Shown piece by piece: positions 8,847 to 19,772 of a stretch of 64,000 nucleotides of DNA. This stretch comes from Gammaproteobacteria bacterium (lineage in GTDB: Bacteria > Pseudomonadota > Gammaproteobacteria > VBWC01). Location of the stretch: contig JAHFRU010000005.1 of assembly GCA_023266115.1 (NCBI GenBank), positions 62,001 through 126,000 of the forward strand, read 5' to 3'. Made by a program: the position numbers and the translations under genes. Within the stretch, counting starts at the first letter, position 1; each line of letters opens with the position of its first letter. Below the pieces are notes generated by a model. It was not told the origin of the DNA and did no database searches. It saw only the letters and a list, made by a program, of their open reading frames with translations.

Positions 8847-10091
8847 ATGGCGGAAAACCTACCGAACGGACTCAGGAAAGTGCCGGTGCAGGATCTGCTC
8901 GTCGGGATGTTCGTCGCGCGTCTTGACCGGCCATGGGCCGGCACGCCGTTCCCGGTCGAAGGATTTTTTATCCGCGAGCGTGACGACATACTGGCGCTCA
9001 GGCTGCATTGCGATTTCGTCTATACCGACCCCAAACGCAGCAGGCTCAAGCTTGATGTTGGCATCGCACCGCCGAAAAACGTCCAGCTCAAGATCGAACA
9101 CGGCGTCTACGATGCCGGCATCGTCCCGTTCAAAAAAGAGGTCGATACTGCGGCCAGGCTGTATCCGGCGATTTCATCCGCGATGGTTGACGCGATGGAA
9201 CAATTGATCGCCGACGGCGAGTTCGCGTATCTGGCCATGTATCGTATTGCCGCCGGGATCATCGACGGGATCTGTCGCAATCCCGATACGTACGCCTGGT
9301 CGGCCCGTGTCTACGATCATGAGACCTATGCCTGGCGCCAGGAAGTTCGCGCTGCGATCCGGGCGGCGATACTCGCGCGCCATATCGGGCTGGACAAGGG
9401 CCAGATGCTGATGCTTTTTCTGGGTCGCCTGCTGGCGCACCTGCCCGAGGTGTTGGCGGGCACAAGTTTCGGCGGCAATGCCGGGGTGTCAGCCGATGAA
9501 GACAGACAGCGGCGCAAGCGGCAGGTCCAGTCCGCGGTGGAAATACTGCGTATCGTGCCCGGCATGGATGACGAGGTGTTGCATATCGTGCAGTCTCATC
9601 GTGAACGTCACGATGGCTCCGGATATCCGGATGGTTTGCAACAGGATCGGATTCCAATGCTGGCGCGCCTTTCCGGTATCGCCGATTACTACGAAATGCT
9701 CACCAATCCGCGGGCCAATGGAGAGGATGCGGTAGCCTCTGCCGAGGCGGCGTCGATACTGAACGAGCTGCGCGGCACCCTGTTTCACGGCCAGATCATC
9801 AGTGAATTTATCCAGGCAATTGGCCTGTACGCCACCGGCAGCCTCGTCCGATTGACGACCGGTGAAATCGCGGTCGTTATGGAGCAGAACCGGGAGCGGC
9901 GGCTGAAACCAACGGTGATGTTACTGCTTAAGGCCAGCATGCTGCCGTTTCGCAAGCGAAAAATCGTTGATCTCTACGCAGAAGAGGAACAGTCGCGCGG
10001 GCCCGCACGCGAAATCGCCAAAAGCCTGCCCCATGGCATGTTCGGCATTGATGTACGGATGGCCGGCAAGGCATCGATGTTCGGTTTCTAA
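8847..10091 (+). CDS. DUF3391 / degenerate HD-GYP domain protein
   Basis: The 414-residue protein has an N-terminal DUF3391-type domain (KVPVQDLLVGMFVARLDRPW, residues 11-30) followed by an HD-GYP domain. The GYP half is well kept: HRERHDGSGYPDGL at 251-264 and IADYYEMLTNPR near 278-289. The upstream half lacks the catalytic HD pair; where the family has LLHDIGK, this protein reads LLAHLPEV (about 195-202). Family members hydrolyse c-di-GMP using metal bound by those residues, so this one is probably inactive or a binding sensor. It follows a PilZ gene by 105 bases. Confidence 0.85.
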   Translation: MAENLPNGLRKVPVQDLLVGMFVARLDRPWAGTPFPVEGFFIRERDDILALRLHCDFVYTDPKRSRLKLDVGIAPPKNVQLKIEHGVYDAGIVPFKKEVDTAARLYPAISSAMVDAMEQLIADGEFAYLAMYRIAAGIIDGICRNPDTYAWSARVYDHETYAWRQEVRAAIRAAILARHIGLDKGQMLMLFLGRLLAHLPEVLAGTSFGGNAGVSADEDRQRRKRQVQSAVEILRIVPGMDDEVLHIVQSHRERHDGSGYPDGLQQDRIPMLARLSGIADYYEMLTNPRANGEDAVASAEAASILNELRGTLFHGQIISEFIQAIGLYATGSLVRLTTGEIAVVMEQNRERRLKPTVMLLLKASMLPFRKRKIVDLYAEEEQSRGPAREIAKSLPHGMFGIDVRMAGKASMFGF

Positions 10092-10176
10092 GAAATATAT
10101 CCGGTCGTGCCTGCGTTTTTGTCGCGTGTCGTGAACCGCGCAGGCCCGTTATCTATCTGTATCGCGCGAGGCCCGG

Positions 10177-10658
10177 TTGAACAAGATCCTTGTCAGTGCC
10201 TGTTTACTCGGTGAGCGCGTGCGTCACGACGGGCGCGACGCGGCAACGGCGCACCGGACCATGCGCGACTGGCAGACGCAAGGCCGGTTGATACCGCTCT
10301 GTGTCCCGAGGTCGCCGGAGGTCTGCCCGTGCCGCGTCCGGCGGCCGAGATCATCACCGGTGACACGGTAGCGGTACTCGCCGGTGTGAATCAGGTGATG
10401 GCCGTTCACGGCGACGATGTTACGGGCCAATTTCTGCGAGGCGCAGAGATCGCGTTGCAGACCGTGCAAACACACGGTATTCGCATGGCGATACTCAAGG
10501 ACGGCAGCCCGTCGTGTGGCAGCACGCGTATTCATGACGGCACGTTTACCGGCCGCAGCATCACCGCGCTGCTGCTCGAACAGCACGGCGTGCGCGTATT
10601 TGCTGAAACCGAGATCGAGCAGGCAGCGCAATGGCTGGCAAAACTGGAAAATCCCTAG
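10177..10658 (+). pseudogene. DUF523 family protein, frameshifted
   Basis: Starting at a TTG, the frame encodes NKILVSACLLGERVRHDG, the conserved opening of DUF523, and runs to IPLC. There the expected CPEVAGGLPVPRPAAEI continues in another frame, through ILKDGSPSCGSTRIHDG, to the stop at 10658. The break is at about 10300-10304, where TGTGT looks like a two-base duplication. Both halves are well conserved, so this is a recent frameshift or a sequence error. Function of the family is not established; it has conserved cysteines suggestive of metal binding. Confidence 0.8.
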
Positions 10659-10677
10659 CGAGTCGCTTGTGCGTAAG

Positions 10678-10710
10678 GTAGCCCGGATGCAGCGCAGCGA
10701 AATCCTGGGA
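10678..10710. repeat. REP-like extragenic palindrome
   Basis: The segment GGTAGCCCGGATGCAGCGCA followed by GCGAAATCCTGGGA is an imperfect palindrome (CCCGGAT ... ATCCTGGG) in the intergenic space. It resembles the short GTAGCCCGGATG-type repeats seen in many gammaproteobacterial genomes. Only one copy was noticed in this window. Confidence 0.5.
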
Positions 10711-10821
10711 ATATTGTGAGCGCCATGCGCGCACGCGCGGATTCTATGTTATTTCTTAAGGCCCACGTTGTTTACTGGTCGCGGCAGCGGGCCTGTCATC
10801 GGCAAAACGCGGCGCGCTTTC

Positions 10822-11637
10822 CTAGGCCAGCATCGCCCGCTTGCGCACCGCTCCCCAGCGATAATCGCCGATCACGCCGGTTTGCCGGATCACACGATGA
10901 CACGGTACCAGGTAGGCCAGAGGATTCTGGCCCACCGCGGTGCCAACGGCGCGGGCCGCTGCAGGCTTGCCAAGCGCGGCGGCCAGACCGCCGTAGCTGA
11001 TCAGCGTGCCCGGTCGCACCTGCAATAACGCCCGCCACACCCGCAGCTGAAACGCCGTGCCGCTCACATACGCGCGCAAGGCTGGCCGCGTGCCGGTGTG
11101 CGCCGGCCGCTCGAATATCCGCCCCGCCAGCTGCGCGGCCCGGTTGTCATTTCTGTACAGCGCGGCGTTCGGCCAATTCCTTTGCAGCGTGGCCCATTCC
11201 GGGGCCTCCTGTTGAGACTCGATGAAGGCGAGATGACAAATGCCCCGCGGACCCTCGCCGATCAGGCATCGACCGAACGGGCTGTCGGTGTAACCGGCCG
11301 CTATCGTCCAGCCCTCGCCGCCCGATTTCAATTCGCCGGGCGATGCCGCCTCCAGGCTCACACACAGATCATGCAGCCGGCCGGGGCCGGACAGTCCCGC
11401 AGCCGTCAGCGCGACGTCCAGCACACTTGCCCCCTGGGCCAACAATGCCTTGGCATGCGACAGCGTCAGGCACTGCAGAAAATCCTTCGGCGTCACCGCC
11501 GCCCATGCCGAAAACAACCGATGAAAATGGTAGCGGCTCACGCCGGCGTACTGCGCCAGCGTCGCCAGGTCGGGTCGCGATGTGTGGCTCGCGTCGAGAT
11601 AGCGAATTATGCGCGCGACGCGTTCGTAATTATTCAT
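10822..11637 (-). CDS. AraC-type regulator fused to O6-alkylguanine-DNA methyltransferase (Ada-like, no zinc domain)
   Basis: The first 100 residues are an AraC helix-turn-helix domain (NYERVARIIRYLDA..., LATLAQYAGVSRYHFHRLF). The C-terminal half is an Ogt domain with the suicide-acceptor motif PCHRVI and the preceding AVGTAVGQNPLAYLV. The protein repairs O6-alkylguanine or O4-alkylthymine by transferring the alkyl group to the cysteine. The N-terminal Ada zinc/phosphotriester domain is absent, so methylation sensing as in E. coli Ada would have to work differently. The ATG at 11637 was preferred to a start 63 bases further out because it opens directly into the HTH domain. Confidence 0.9.
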   Translation of the reverse strand: MNNYERVARIIRYLDASHTSRPDLATLAQYAGVSRYHFHRLFSAWAAVTPKDFLQCLTLSHAKALLAQGASVLDVALTAAGLSGPGRLHDLCVSLEAASPGELKSGGEGWTIAAGYTDSPFGRCLIGEGPRGICHLAFIESQQEAPEWATLQRNWPNAALYRNDNRAAQLAGRIFERPAHTGTRPALRAYVSGTAFQLRVWRALLQVRPGTLISYGGLAAALGKPAAARAVGTAVGQNPLAYLVPCHRVIRQTGVIGDYRWGAVRKRAMLA

Positions 11638-11773
11638 CGACGGATGATGCCATGAAGCCGCTGCCGCGCCCACCCGATTGTTGCGGGCGTGTAGGTTCAC
11701 GCGCGAGGCTTGACCGCGGTGCGATTTAGCGCAAGATTGTTCAGTGTTATGTCCTATTTTATCCGGCCGCGAT

Positions 11774-11779
11774 TATAAT
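11774..11779 (+). promoter_or_regulatory. Consensus -10 element upstream of the ABC-2 transporter genes
   Basis: A perfect TATAAT lies 35 bases before the GTG of the ATPase gene. No good -35 is found at the usual distance, so this is a partial promoter call. Confidence 0.4.
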
Positions 11780-11814
11780 GGCGCCCATTCCAGGTCCGTT
11801 GTCGTGGAGTTTCG

Positions 11815-12737
<923 letters not shown>

Positions 12738-12741
<4 letters not shown>

Positions 12742-13499
12742 ACCTGTATGCGATCCGGGCCATCTATATCTTCGAGATGGCGCGCACCTGGCGGACGCTG
12801 ATGGAGAGCATCGCGTCGCCGATCCTGTCGACATCGCTTTACTTCGTGGTCTTCGGCACCGCGATCGGCTCGCGCATCGGTGCGATCGACGGCATCAGTT
12901 ACGGCGCGTTCATCATCCCCGGCCTGCTGATGTTGTCGCTGCTCAGCGAAAGCATCTCAAACGCGTCGTTCGGCATCTATTTTCCGAAGTTCACCGGCAC
13001 CATCTACGAGGTGCTTTCCGCGCCGATCTCGCCCGTCGAGATCATCCTTGGCTACGTCGGCGCAGCGGCCAGCAAATCGCTGGTGATCGGCGTATTGATA
13101 CTCGCCACCGCGCGGCTGTTTGTCGATTACGAGATCGCGCATCCGCTGTGGATGATCAGCTTTTTGTTGCTGACGGCCGTGACGTTCAGCCTGTTCGGAT
13201 TTGTCATCGGCATCTGGGCCGACGATTTCCAGAAACTGCAGATCATACCAATGCTGGTGATCACGCCGCTGACCTTCCTCGGCGGTGCGTTCTATTCGAT
13301 CGACATGCTGCCCGAGCCGTGGCGCACGATGACGCTGTTCAATCCGGTGGTCTATCTGATCAGCGGTTTCCGCTGGAGTTTCTATGGTATCGCCGATGTC
13401 AGCGTCACGGTCAGCCTCGGCATGACGCTGGTGTTCATGGCGCTGTGCGTTGCGACGATAGCGTGGATCTTCCGGACGGGGTATCGGTTGAAGACCTGA
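12738..13499 (+). CDS. ABC-2 type transporter permease
   Basis: This is a 253-residue six-helix permease of the ABC-2 family, partner of the preceding ATPase. The frame is open far upstream, but the ATG at 12738 overlaps the ATPase stop and gives the family-typical N-terminus ([19 protein letters not shown]). The conserved segments [14 protein letters not shown]-like ([15 protein letters not shown]), [14 protein letters not shown] and [16 protein letters not shown] are present. Substrate not inferable. Confidence 0.93.
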
Positions 13500-13714
13500 T
13501 GGCGACTATTTGCCGGGTCGCCGGTGTCTCGGTCGATATAGCACCGTAACGACGCGACCGGGTGGGTATGATTACTGCCGTGCTATGCTTTTTCGGCCGT
13601 TGGCGTTGGCAGGTTGCTGTGAGTGGAAAAGCGCGCCCGTCCCGCCGTCCGTGGATGCTTATGCGCGCCCGGTACGTTTCTGACATGGCAAACAACTTTT
13701 TCGGGGTGGCAACG

Positions 13715-14272
13715 ATGAGATTGATATACGGGCCAGCGGTCCTTGCCGGCGTGATGCTGGGTTTTAATCCAGCCATCGCCAGCGATGTGAAGCCGACATT
13801 TCTCGTCGGCATATCCGCCGGCGGCGATGATCTGGTGACGACCTCGGATCGCGATCTGCAGGCCGGCGGCCTGCTTTATTTCGGTGCCGGGTTGACCTAC
13901 GAGCCGGAAAATAATCCGCTGATCTACCGCACGACCATCGGCTACAAATTCAACTTTGTCGAGTTCGATACGCCGAGCGGCGAATCGACGCTGACTTCGT
14001 TGCCGATCGATTTCCTGGGTTTATACCGGACCGGCAGGACCATGTTCGGCGTCGGTCTGGTCTACGACGTCAATCCGGAGTGGGAGCTTTGTATCGGTGG
14101 TTGCGCAACCGTCAAATTCGATGACGCGGTCGGCTACGCGTTTGAGTTCGACTACGATTTGTCAGACACCGGCTTTTTCGGGCTGCGCTACACCGACATC
14201 GACTATGAGGCCAACGGCGCAAAACTCGATGCCAGCAACATCAGGCTGCATTTCGGCGCGAAGTTCAATTAA
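13715..14272 (+). CDS. Small outer membrane beta-barrel protein
   Basis: This is a 185-residue protein with a signal peptide (MRLIYGPAVLAGVMLGFNPA, cleavage near AIAS). Alternating beta strands and the terminal strand IRLHFGAKFN, ending in an aromatic-basic pattern, suggest an OmpA-like or OmpW-like eight-strand barrel. I chose ATG 13715 because the signal peptide starts there; the longer frame upstream has no such leader. Two close cysteines (CIGGC) sit in a loop. No specific family was recognised. It stands alone between the exporter and a convergent lipoprotein gene. Confidence 0.65.
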   Translation: MRLIYGPAVLAGVMLGFNPAIASDVKPTFLVGISAGGDDLVTTSDRDLQAGGLLYFGAGLTYEPENNPLIYRTTIGYKFNFVEFDTPSGESTLTSLPIDFLGLYRTGRTMFGVGLVYDVNPEWELCIGGCATVKFDDAVGYAFEFDYDLSDTGFFGLRYTDIDYEANGAKLDASNIRLHFGAKFN

Positions 14273-14429
14273 CCGTCGATGCGCGCATAGCGTATTGGGC
14301 AAACGCCGTCACGTTGCGTACGGAAAGATAAATCACGCTGTGCAATCGCATCGCGATTGCACCATTTCCCTGCGGTGTTCGCCGGCGGCGGACGTTTTCT
14401 GCCGGGTCTGCCGAATATCCGTCAGGCCG

Positions 14430-15584
14430 CTATCTTTGCAGCTTGCTCGTCAGTTCGTTGATCAACCGATCGCAGACGGCCTCGGGGTCGTTGATATTGG
14501 TTTGCTTGTCGACCTTCACCCACAGGCTGTTTTCGGCGTCGTACTTGCAGGTAAGCGCGCTGGGACCGCGGCCGTCGCTCGATATGGTCAGCGTCTCGTT
14601 CTTCGGTGAATACTCTGCGTCCAGCAGGCCGCCGACAAAGAAGTTGTAGGTCTTGTCCTTGCTCTGCCACAGCGCAAGGTTGTGTTCGGTCATGCGCGAC
14701 TTGGCAATTTCAACCACCGTGGGTAACGGCGCGACCGGCGCCAGCTTTTCAGCCATCGGTTTGACCGTCGCCGGGGTGTTCGCGGCGGCACTTGCCTGCG
14801 CCGCCGCGGCTGCTTCCGCCGCTGCGGCGGCCGCGAGCTCTTCCGGGGTGGGCTTAGGCTGATGCGCCGTGCCGAGCGCGGTGACGAGTTGCCGCGTCAG
14901 GCGATCACAGGTTTTATCGGCTTCCTTGGCATTGCCGCCTTTTTGCGTGTCAACGTTTAGCTGATTTGCCATATCCCACGCACAGGACAGGCCGCTGGCG
15001 CCGGCGTCGTCAGGGCGTATCGCCAGTTTCTTGCCGGCTTCCTGGTATTCGGCGATCAGCGTACGGCCGATGAAATAGGTATAGCTGTTGCGGGTGCTGG
15101 ACCATACGGAGAGCCGGCTGCCGACCAGCGAGTCGACGATCTCCGACGTGTACGGCAACGGACCCTCGTATAGCGGTTTCTCGATGGCCACCACCGGTTC
15201 GGGAGCAGGTGCCGGGATCGGTTCTACGATGACTGCCGTGGCGGTCGCTGGCGCATCGCCGACCGTGACCGTGACCACCTGATCAGCGGTACTCGCTATT
15301 TCGTTTGCGGCCGGTTCACCTGTTGCCGGTGCCGTTTGTGCGGCATCTTCCGGCGACGCAATGATCGCCGCCGGATTTTCTTCGCCGGAAACCGGCGACG
15401 ACCCGTCAGAAAGCGCGAGTCCGTCGACAGGTATAGGCGAACTCGCGACGGCGACACCGGCGTCTTTAGTCGCTGACAAGTCGTCCTCAGCCGACCGCGT
15501 GGCGCATCCCGGCGTAACCAGGAGCGCTGCGGCGGTCAGAAAAAGATATGCGAGCCCGGTGTTCAAGCTGCTGGTGGTGGTCAT
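14430..15584 (-). CDS. Lipoprotein with two internal repeats, function unknown
   Basis: The protein has 384 residues with a lipoprotein signal (lipobox LVTPGC, Cys27) and a long Ala/Pro/Glu-rich linker (about 30-140). Two homologous domains of about 90 residues lie at roughly 147-237 and 289-382, separated by an alanine-rich helix (about 248-270). The repeats share the order YxFxxG, LxAEY, LxIxxD, S-x-L-x-C, and CDRL, each with two matching cysteines (C201/C226 and C346/C371), probably a disulfide. No known domain was recognised. It lies downstream of the large FAD dehydrogenase on the same strand. Confidence 0.7.
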   Translation of the reverse strand: MTTTSSLNTGLAYLFLTAAALLVTPGCATRSAEDDLSATKDAGVAVASSPIPVDGLALSDGSSPVSGEENPAAIIASPEDAAQTAPATGEPAANEIASTADQVVTVTVGDAPATATAVIVEPIPAPAPEPVVAIEKPLYEGPLPYTSEIVDSLVGSRLSVWSSTRNSYTYFIGRTLIAEYQEAGKKLAIRPDDAGASGLSCAWDMANQLNVDTQKGGNAKEADKTCDRLTRQLVTALGTAHQPKPTPEELAAAAAAEAAAAAQASAAANTPATVKPMAEKLAPVAPLPTVVEIAKSRMTEHNLALWQSKDKTYNFFVGGLLDAEYSPKNETLTISSDGRGPSALTCKYDAENSLWVKVDKQTNINDPEAVCDRLINELTSKLQR

Positions 15585-15713
15585 CCGTCAACCTCCCTAT
15601 GGTGACATTGCCCAAGCCTCTGATAGCGCCAATGACAGCACATTTAGGGCCGCCGTGGCAATCCGGACGGCCGAAAAAGCCGGGTTTGTGTCGATATATT
15701 TGACGATAAGGGC

Positions 15714-18700
15714 CTACAGCAACACGCTCTCGATCCCGCCGCTGCGGGTCTGCGCAACGAAGCGCTGCTGCCAGTCCGCGCCGAGCATGCGGTTGGCGAG
15801 TTCGACGACGATGTAGTCGGTGTCCATGCCGGTGACATCGCTGTAGCGCGACAGGCCTTGCTGGCAGGCGGGGCAGGACGTCAGCATCTTCACGTTGCCG
15901 CTTTTGGCGGTGTCGGTGCCGGTCAGCGCGTTAATGCCCTGCTTGAGTTCTTCTTCCTTGCGGAAGCGCACCTGGGTGGCGATGTCGGGGCGCGATACGG
16001 CGAACGTGCCGGCCTCGCCGCAGCAGCGGTCGGACAAGGCGACGTCCTGTCCCATCAATGTCGCGGCGACCTTGATCGGGTTGTGTGTCTTCATCGGCGT
16101 GTGACACGGATCGTGGTACATGTACTGCACGCCGCTGACACCGTCGAGTTTGACGCCCTTCTCCATTAGGAATTCATGAATGTCGAGTAAACGGCAGCCG
16201 GGGAATATCTTCTCGAATTCGTATTTCAGCAGCTGGTCCATGCAGGTGCCGCACGAGACGATGACGGTCTTGATGTCGAGATAGTTCAGCGTGTTCGCGA
16301 CGCGATGGAACAGTACGCGGTTGTCGGTCGTGATTTTCTGGCCGCGTAGCTCATCGCCGCTCGACGTTTGCGGATAGCCGCAGCACAGATAGCCCGGTGG
16401 CAGCACGGTCTGCACGCCGGTGTCGTAAAGCGTCGCGAGTGTCGCCATGCCGATCTGGCTGAACAGCCGCTCCGAGCCGCAGCCGGGGAAATAGAACACC
16501 GCCTCGGACTCGACGCTGGCCTTGGCCGGATCGCGCAGGATATGCACGACCTTGTCGTCCTCGACGCCGAGCATCGCGCGCATCGTCTGCAACGGTACCT
16601 TGGGCGGCAGCGGCCGTTTGACGAAGTGCACGATCTGGGCCACGACGGGCGTCTTGCCGGTCGTCGACGTCGGCCGCTTGCCGTCGCGCACCAGGCGCAG
16701 CTTCCTGGCGATGTTATACAGCGCACGCTGCCCGGCGAAGCCGCCCTCGATCAGCGTTTTACGCATGAGCTTGATCGTCGTTGGATCGGTCGCATTCAGG
16801 AATGCCATCGACAAACGCGTGCCGATGTTGGCGCGCTTGTGGCCACGGGCACGCAGGATGTTACGCATGCGTACCGACACGTCGCCGAAGTCGATGTCGA
16901 CCGGACACGGTGCCAGGCATTTGTGGCAGACCGTGCAATGATCGGCGACGTCGTTCATTTCGTCGAAATGGCGGATCGAGATGCCGCGCCGCGTCTGTTC
17001 CTCGTACAAAAACGCCTCGATGATCAACCCGGTCGCGAGGATCTTGTTGCGCGGCGAGTACAACAGGTTCGCGCGCGGGATATGGGTGTTGCAGACCGGT
17101 TTGCACTTGCCGCAGCGCAGGCAGTGGCGAATATCGTCGTTCAGCGCGCCGAGTTCGCTGGCCTCGAGAATGATTGCCTCTTGCTGGACAAGGCGCAGCG
17201 ATGGTGTATAGGCGCTTTCCAGAATACTGGCGTCGAGGAGCTTGCCACGGTTGAAGTGTCCATCGGGGTCGATGCGGTTCTTGTATATGGCGAAGGCCTC
17301 GACCGTGCCCGGGGCCAGGTAACGAATCTTGGTGATGCCGATGCCGTGTTCGCCGGAGATCACGCCGCCCAGCGCAGTGGCCAGCGCCATGACGCGGTCA
17401 ACGATGCGCTCGGCTTCATGCATCATGGTGTAATCGTTGGAGTTGACCGGAATATTGGTATGCACGTTGCCATCGCCGGCGTGCATGTGCGTGGCGACGA
17501 ACAAGCGGCCCGGGCGGATCCGGGCGTGAATTTCATCAAGGCGCTTGTGCACCGGCGCAAAATTGTGACCGCCGAAGGTTTCCTTCAGTGGCCGTTCGAC
17601 CTCGGCGCGATAGGAGACGAGCAGGTCGCGGCGCAGCAGTACATGCAGCAGTGTGTCGCCGGGCTGTACCGACCGCCGTGATTTCTCATCGAGCAGCCGG
17701 TCGATGTCGGCCACCGGTGTGTCGAGCTGCGCCAGTAGCTGCTCCCAGCGATCCTGTACCTGTTCGAGATGTATGCGTGCCGCCGCGCGCTTGGCGGCGA
17801 TAATCGCCGCGTCCTCGTCGCTCGCCTCGTATTCCGGCGTGTGATGCAGCTCGGCCAGATCGCCGGACAGATAGTGCCGCACCGCTTCGATCATCCGTAT
17901 CTTGTTGCGGGTCGAGTGTTCGATGTTGATGCGCTCGATGCCTTCGGCGTAGTCGGCGAGCCGATCAAGCGGGATCACGACGTCCTCGTTGATCTTGAAA
18001 GCGTTGGTATGCGCCGCAATCGCCGCGGTGCGGCCACGGTCCTGCCAGAAGCGGCGCCGCGCTTCGGGGCTGGCGGCGATGAAGCCTTCCGCCTCGCGCA
18101 GATTCGCCTTGCGCACGACCGTCGATGCCGCTGTCGCTACGGCGTTTTCGCTGTCGCCGGCGATGTCGATCAGCAACACCATCTTCGGCAGTCCCGGCCG
18201 CGGTGCCTTGGTGCTGTATTTGATCGCGCGCAGATAACGGTCATCGAGATGTTCCAGCCCGGCGAGCAGCGCGTCGGGCAACGCATCGAGATAGTCCTTG
18301 ATTTCAACGATCGCCGATACCGCCGGGCGCAGGTCGTTACCGAAGAATTCCAGACAGACGGTGCGCGCCGCAGCGGACTGGCGATGCAGCACAAATACGC
18401 CGGAGGTGATCAGCCCGTCGCAGCCTTCCTTCTGTACACCCGGCAGGCCGCCGAGAAATTTATCCGTGACGTCCTTGCCGAGGCCGGCCTTGCGCAGCGA
18501 ACGGCCTGGCATGGTCAGAATTTCGGGTTTGCCTTGCGGCGTTTTGCCATCGGCCTTGAAGCGGGTGATGCTGAACCCGACCGTTTCCTGTTCATGGATC
18601 TTGCCGAGATTGTGGTCGAGCCGTTCGACCTCAAGCCAGTCCGCCTGCGGCGTGACCATGCGCCACGACACCAGATTGTCCAGCGTCGTACCCCACAGCA

Positions 18701-19568
18701 CGGCCTTCTTGCCGCCGGCGTTCATCGCGATATTGCCGCCGATCGTGCAGGCGTCCTGCGACGTCGGATCGACCGCGAATGCATAACCGTTGGCATCGGC
18801 CAGTTCGGAGACGCGCTTGGTGACCACGCCCGCCTCGGCGCGCACGGTCGCGACCTCGCGATCAACACCGTCGAGGCGGCGCATGACGATTGCGCCCAGT
18901 CCTTCGAGTTTTTCGGTATTGATGACTGCGGTGTCATCGTGCAGCGGCACCGCACTGCCCGTATAGCCGGTACCGCCGCCACGCGGAATAATGGTCAGGC
19001 CGAGTTCGATGCACGCCGCCACGACGCCGGCCATTTCCGCCTCGCTGTCGGGCGAGATCACGACATGCGGATAGGCGACGCGCCAGTCGGTCGCGTCGGT
19101 GACGTGCGACACGCGCGCCAGACCGCCGAAATCGATGTTGTCCGCGCGCGTCACTTTCACCAGCCGTTTACGTACCTTTTTGCGCAGCCGGCCCTGTTCC
19201 GGCAGCCACGCGGCAAACTTGTCGACGGCCGCGCGCGCGCTATGCGCCAACTGCAGCGCTGCGTCGTTGTTGTCGGCCCGGGCAAGAATCTGGTCCAGGC
19301 GATGGTGCAGCGCATGCGTCAGCGATCGCCAGCGCTTGGGATTCTCGATCAGATCGTCCTGGATGAACGGGTTGCGCGTGATGACCCACATGTCGCCGAG
19401 CACCTCGAACAACATACGCGCCGATTGTCCGGTACGGCGGGTATCGCGCAGGCTGTCGAGCACGTCCCACATCTCGCGGCCGAGAAAGCGGATGACGATC
19501 TCGCGGTCCGAAAACGACGTGTAGTTATACGGGATCTCACGGATGCGGGTCAGCGTGTCAGCGGTCAT
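15714..19568 (-). CDS. Large FAD/Fe-S dehydrogenase (DUF3683 - FAD-binding - ferredoxin - CCG domains)
   Basis: This 1284-residue fusion starts with a DUF3683-type domain ([20 protein letters not shown]). A vanillyl-alcohol-oxidase-type FAD domain ([17 protein letters not shown]) and its C-terminal cap ([13 protein letters not shown]) follow. Next come two [4Fe-4S] motifs ([11 protein letters not shown] and [14 protein letters not shown]) and two cysteine-rich CCG domains ([12 protein letters not shown]...[15 protein letters not shown]...CCGEAG). The layout is that of D-lactate or glycolate dehydrogenases (GlcD+GlcF, Dld) and suggests oxidation of a 2-hydroxy acid with electrons passed to quinone. 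The substrate is not known. Confidence 0.88.
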   Translation of the reverse strand: MTADTLTRIREIPYNYTSFSDREIVIRFLGREMWDVLDSLRDTRRTGQSARMLFEVLGDMWVITRNPFIQDDLIENPKRWRSLTHALHHRLDQILARADNNDAALQLAHSARAAVDKFAAWLPEQGRLRKKVRKRLVKVTRADNIDFGGLARVSHVTDATDWRVAYPHVVISPDSEAEMAGVVAACIELGLTIIPRGGGTGYTGSAVPLHDDTAVINTEKLEGLGAIVMRRLDGVDREVATVRAEAGVVTKRVSELADANGYAFAVDPTSQDACTIGGNIAMNAGGKKAVLWGTTLDNLVSWRMVTPQADWLEVERLDHNLGKIHEQETVGFSITRFKADGKTPQGKPEILTMPGRSLRKAGLGKDVTDKFLGGLPGVQKEGCDGLITSGVFVLHRQSAAARTVCLEFFGNDLRPAVSAIVEIKDYLDALPDALLAGLEHLDDRYLRAIKYSTKAPRPGLPKMVLLIDIAGDSENAVATAASTVVRKANLREAEGFIAASPEARRRFWQDRGRTAAIAAHTNAFKINEDVVIPLDRLADYAEGIERINIEHSTRNKIRMIEAVRHYLSGDLAELHHTPEYEASDEDAAIIAAKRAAARIHLEQVQDRWEQLLAQLDTPVADIDRLLDEKSRRSVQPGDTLLHVLLRRDLLVSYRAEVERPLKETFGGHNFAPVHKRLDEIHARIRPGRLFVATHMHAGDGNVHTNIPVNSNDYTMMHEAERIVDRVMALATALGGVISGEHGIGITKIRYLAPGTVEAFAIYKNRIDPDGHFNRGKLLDASILESAYTPSLRLVQQEAIILEASELGALNDDIRHCLRCGKCKPVCNTHIPRANLLYSPRNKILATGLIIEAFLYEEQTRRGISIRHFDEMNDVADHCTVCHKCLAPCPVDIDFGDVSVRMRNILRARGHKRANIGTRLSMAFLNATDPTTIKLMRKTLIEGGFAGQRALYNIARKLRLVRDGKRPTSTTGKTPVVAQIVHFVKRPLPPKVPLQTMRAMLGVEDDKVVHILRDPAKASVESEAVFYFPGCGSERLFSQIGMATLATLYDTGVQTVLPPGYLCCGYPQTSSGDELRGQKITTDNRVLFHRVANTLNYLDIKTVIVSCGTCMDQLLKYEFEKIFPGCRLLDIHEFLMEKGVKLDGVSGVQYMYHDPCHTPMKTHNPIKVAATLMGQDVALSDRCCGEAGTFAVSRPDIATQVRFRKEEELKQGINALTGTDTAKSGNVKMLTSCPACQQGLSRYSDVTGMDTDYIVVELANRMLGADWQQRFVAQTRSGGIESVLL

Positions 19569-19683
19569 GACGGCGTGGGTCGGGTAATCTGCGGCTGGTA
19601 TATCAAGACGCGACAGTCTACCACCGGCCCCGCCTGCCGTTAAGTTGCTGCTGATCGATCAGGGTATTGCACGGGGGCGAGAC

Positions 19684-19707
19684 AAAAAAAAGCGGCCGAA
19701 GCCGCTT
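19684..19707 (-). terminator. Intrinsic terminator with UUCG tetraloop
   Basis: On the minus strand the sequence AAGCGGC-TTCG-GCCGCTT forms a perfect seven-pair stem closed by a UUCG tetraloop and followed by a run of Ts. The plus strand has no T run, so the terminator works leftward. It would stop transcription arriving from about 19766 before the FAD dehydrogenase gene. Confidence 0.88.
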
Positions 19708-19766
19708 AGATACAGGATTGTCGTTATAGTTATCCTTGCTGTGCGTGGGCACAATTCGTCGATGGG
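19684..19766 (-). ncRNA. Candidate small RNA or attenuated leader
   Basis: On the minus strand a near-consensus sigma-70 promoter is followed, about 60 bases after the predicted start, by a perfect intrinsic terminator. This bounds a transcript of about 80-85 nt without a convincing reading frame. It lies in the 397-base gap between hemJ and the FAD dehydrogenase and points toward the dehydrogenase. It is either an independent small RNA or a terminated leader of that gene. No known RNA family was recognised. Confidence 0.5.
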
Positions 19767-19772
19767 TTTGAC

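Noticed and set aside
10132-10150. Possible terminator after the HD-GYP gene (CCTGCG ... CGCAGG)
   Set aside because: The loop is over 20 bases and no U tract follows.
17769-19643. 624-codon plus-strand frame opposite the FAD dehydrogenase
   Set aside because: High-GC antisense shadow; the minus strand carries all the conserved motifs.
19684-19766. tmRNA or 6S RNA at the small RNA locus
   Set aside because: Too short for either, with no tag-peptide frame, T-arm sequence or CCA end.
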